Translations under genes and position numbers: made by a program | Notes under the pieces: model-generated | The model's input: the letters and a program-made list of their open reading frames with translations, nothing else | Told to the model about the DNA's origin: nothing | Databases searched by the model: none | Shown: one piece after another, positions 62,530 to 64,000 of the stretch | Numbering within the stretch: the stretch's first letter is position 1 | Layout of the letters: the number at the start of each line of letters is the position of its first letter | NCBI RefSeq assembly: GCF_900108855.1 | Contig: NZ_FNXY01000006.1 | Span: 434,001-498,000 of the forward strand | DNA: 64,000 bases | Direction: 5' to 3' | Source of the DNA: Dyadobacter koreensis | GTDB lineage: Bacteria > Bacteroidota > Bacteroidia > Cytophagales > Spirosomataceae

Positions 62530-64000
62530 ATGACCATATTCAGATCAATATTGACAATCACACTGGCTTCTGTGTTGTGCCAATTCGTGGATATAACTAA
62601 AGTAAGGGCACAAGCGGTAGACTCAACAAGCGAAATTACTTACAGGCCGATCTATCATTTTTCCCCGCCTCAAAACTGGACGAATGATCCGAACGGACTG
62701 GTTTACTATGGAGACAAGTATCATATGTTTTACCAATACAATCCCGAAGGCGATACCTGGGGGCATATGTCGTGGGGGCATGCAACGAGCAAAGACATGA
62801 TGAAATGGGAACATCAGCCGATAGCCTTGCAGGACTACCAGAACGGGGACGGCACCAGCACGATGTTTTTCAGTGGAACCGCTGTTGTCGACAAAAACAA
62901 TACTTCAGGCCTTGGCAAGAATGATGGGGAAATCCCGTTAGTCGCGATTTACACGGCACATATTGATAGTGCAGGAAAGGGGATTTCTCAAAGCCAGAGT
63001 CTGGCGTATAGCCTCGATGGACAACATTTTACAAGATATGATCATAATCCTCTGATCAATTTACGAACGACAGATTTTCGTGATCCCAAGGTTTTCTGGC
63101 GTGAGGAATCCAAGCAATGGATTATGATTGTTGCGCAGCCGCTCGATTACCGCCTGCAATTTTACGGATCGTCGGACTTGAAAAAATGGAATTTGCTGAG
63201 TGAATTTGGAGATAAATTGGGTGACAAAAGTAAAATATGGGAATGCCCGGATATTTTTGAGCTGCCCGTTGAGAACGAGGCTGGTGTCAGTAAATGGATT
63301 ATTACATTATCAGGCGGACATCCTCAGCAAAACGGAAACCTTGGGATGCAATACTTCATCGGGAGCTTTGACGGAAAAACGTTCATAGCTGATCCATTGC
63401 CTTATCCGTTGTATCTGGATAATGGTAAGGATTTTTATGCGGGAATTATCTTTAATGATCTTCCAGAAACCGATAAGAGAAAGATTATGATCGCCTGGGA
63501 AAATAGTTGGGAATATGCAGCTGCGACTCCGTCCCAGGGCTTTCGCGGGCAAATGGCAGTTCCGCGTGAGCTGACACTTTACAAAAATGAGAAAGGTGAG
63601 TACCGGATTAAATCATTTCCGGTGCGTGAAGTAAATAATTACCGCGGAAATCTTCTGGCGACGCAGAATTCGGTTGCTGTTACGGGAAGTAAATTACTGA
63701 ATTCAGTTACCGGAAATGCGCTGGACATCGAATTCGTGATAAAACGAAGCTCCGCGGAGCAAGCGGGTATCAAGTTGTTAAAACACGGGGAGAATCAAAC
63801 ACTGGTTTATTTCAATAAAATTGACAACACGCTTAAAATCGACAGGACTAAAAGTGGAAACGTGAGTTTCAGTCCTAAATTTCCAAGTATTGAGTCAGTC
63901 CCGCTCCCGGATGATGGAGGAGATATTGCTATCAGGATTTTGATAGATAATAATAGCGTGGAAGTTTTTGCAAATCGTGGCAAACAGGTACTTACAGATC
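62530..64000 (+). CDS. GH32 fructanase, cut by window end
   Basis: The first 490 codons of an open frame that runs off the window. A signal peptide (FRSILTITLASVLCQFVDIT, cleaved near VRAQA) shows export. GH32 catalytic motifs are present: HFSPPQNWTNDPNGLVYY (nucleophile Asp), DFRDPKVFW (transition-state Asp) and IWECPDIFELP (acid/base Glu). The C-terminal beta-sandwich begins near residue 360. Likely a levanase or exo-inulinase releasing fructose from fructans or sucrose. No SusC/SusD genes are visible inside the window. Confidence 0.93.
   Translation, partial: MTIFRSILTITLASVLCQFVDITKVRAQAVDSTSEITYRPIYHFSPPQNWTNDPNGLVYYGDKYHMFYQYNPEGDTWGHMSWGHATSKDMMKWEHQPIALQDYQNGDGTSTMFFSGTAVVDKNNTSGLGKNDGEIPLVAIYTAHIDSAGKGISQSQSLAYSLDGQHFTRYDHNPLINLRTTDFRDPKVFWREESKQWIMIVAQPLDYRLQFYGSSDLKKWNLLSEFGDKLGDKSKIWECPDIFELPVENEAGVSKWIITLSGGHPQQNGNLGMQYFIGSFDGKTFIADPLPYPLYLDNGKDFYAGIIFNDLPETDKRKIMIAWENSWEYAAATPSQGFRGQMAVPRELTLYKNEKGEYRIKSFPVREVNNYRGNLLATQNSVAVTGSKLLNSVTGNALDIEFVIKRSSAEQAGIKLLKHGENQTLVYFNKIDNTLKIDRTKSGNVSFSPKFPSIESVPLPDDGGDIAIRILIDNNSVEVFANRGKQVLTD

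Noticed and set aside
1..64000. tRNA, rRNA, CRISPR array, insertion sequence or riboswitch
   Set aside because: None was recognised by eye. A search with covariance models and a repeat finder would settle this.

Overview
The window looks like a chromosomal segment of a Bacteroidota bacterium, most likely a Cytophagales member close to Dyadobacter or Spirosoma. This is inferred from gene content (type III PKS next to a carotenoid operon, CHASE3/GAF hybrid kinases with CheB/CheR, DUF2911, CocE/NonD hydrolase, a DUF7133-type cytochrome c protein, GH26 and GH32 enzymes), from AT-rich intergenic DNA without regular Shine-Dalgarno sites, and from occasional Bacteroidota-type -7 boxes (TAnnTTTG). 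No rRNA, tRNA, CRISPR array or intact mobile element was seen.

Layout. 1-4860: a LacI regulator flanked by two palindromic operator candidates, a decayed stretch, a mutarotase-like gene interrupted by an in-frame TGA, an intact KDPG/KHG aldolase, and a frameshifted relic of a hexuronate-type MFS transporter. This reads as a sugar-acid locus in decay. 4856-12000: FtsX-type permease, Lrp + EamA exporter pair, a diadenylate-cyclase-like protein with an N-terminal sensor region, an ECF sigma factor with a small membrane protein, then about 0.9 kb with no convincing gene. 12271-26640: a cytosolic multi-PAS hybrid histidine kinase, AraC regulator divergent from a GH26 mannanase, COG0523 GTPase, CocE/NonD hydrolase, several small proteins, TSUP transporter, DUF2911 protein, a relic of a TolC-family efflux protein, an MFS transporter and a cupin. 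26790-35960: HxlR regulator, then two tail-to-tail biosynthetic operons. The plus-strand one is UbiA prenyltransferase, type III polyketide synthase, methyltransferase and FAD oxidoreductase, all overlapping. The minus-strand one is MerR-like regulator, CrtI, CrtB, Idi and a CrtZ-like hydroxylase. A LexA-like self-cleaving-type repressor is divergent from the MerR gene. 36800-41320: NAD-binding/DUF2867-like protein, two small proteins, a GapN-type dehydrogenase. 41670-48690: a signalling operon of two histidine kinases, a response regulator, CheR and CheB. 48897-64000: small proteins, AraC + arabinose/fucose-isomerase-family gene, lipoprotein, rRNA methyltransferase, SAM methyltransferase, cytochrome c protein, MFS hexuronate-type transporter, SurE, lipid kinase, XRE-cupin regulator, SGNH hydrolase and a GH32 fructanase cut by the window end.

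The most interesting items are the compact UbiA/T3PKS/MT/FAD operon beside the carotenoid operon (a possible prenylated or membrane phenolic product), a perfect 11-bp dyad upstream of the MerR gene, CheR/CheB in an operon with a kinase that carries a Glu/Gln-rich coiled coil but with no chemoreceptor, the DAC-like protein with a changed RHR motif, a GapN homologue lacking the usual catalytic Glu, and the three decayed loci. Family names come from sequence recognition without database searches.
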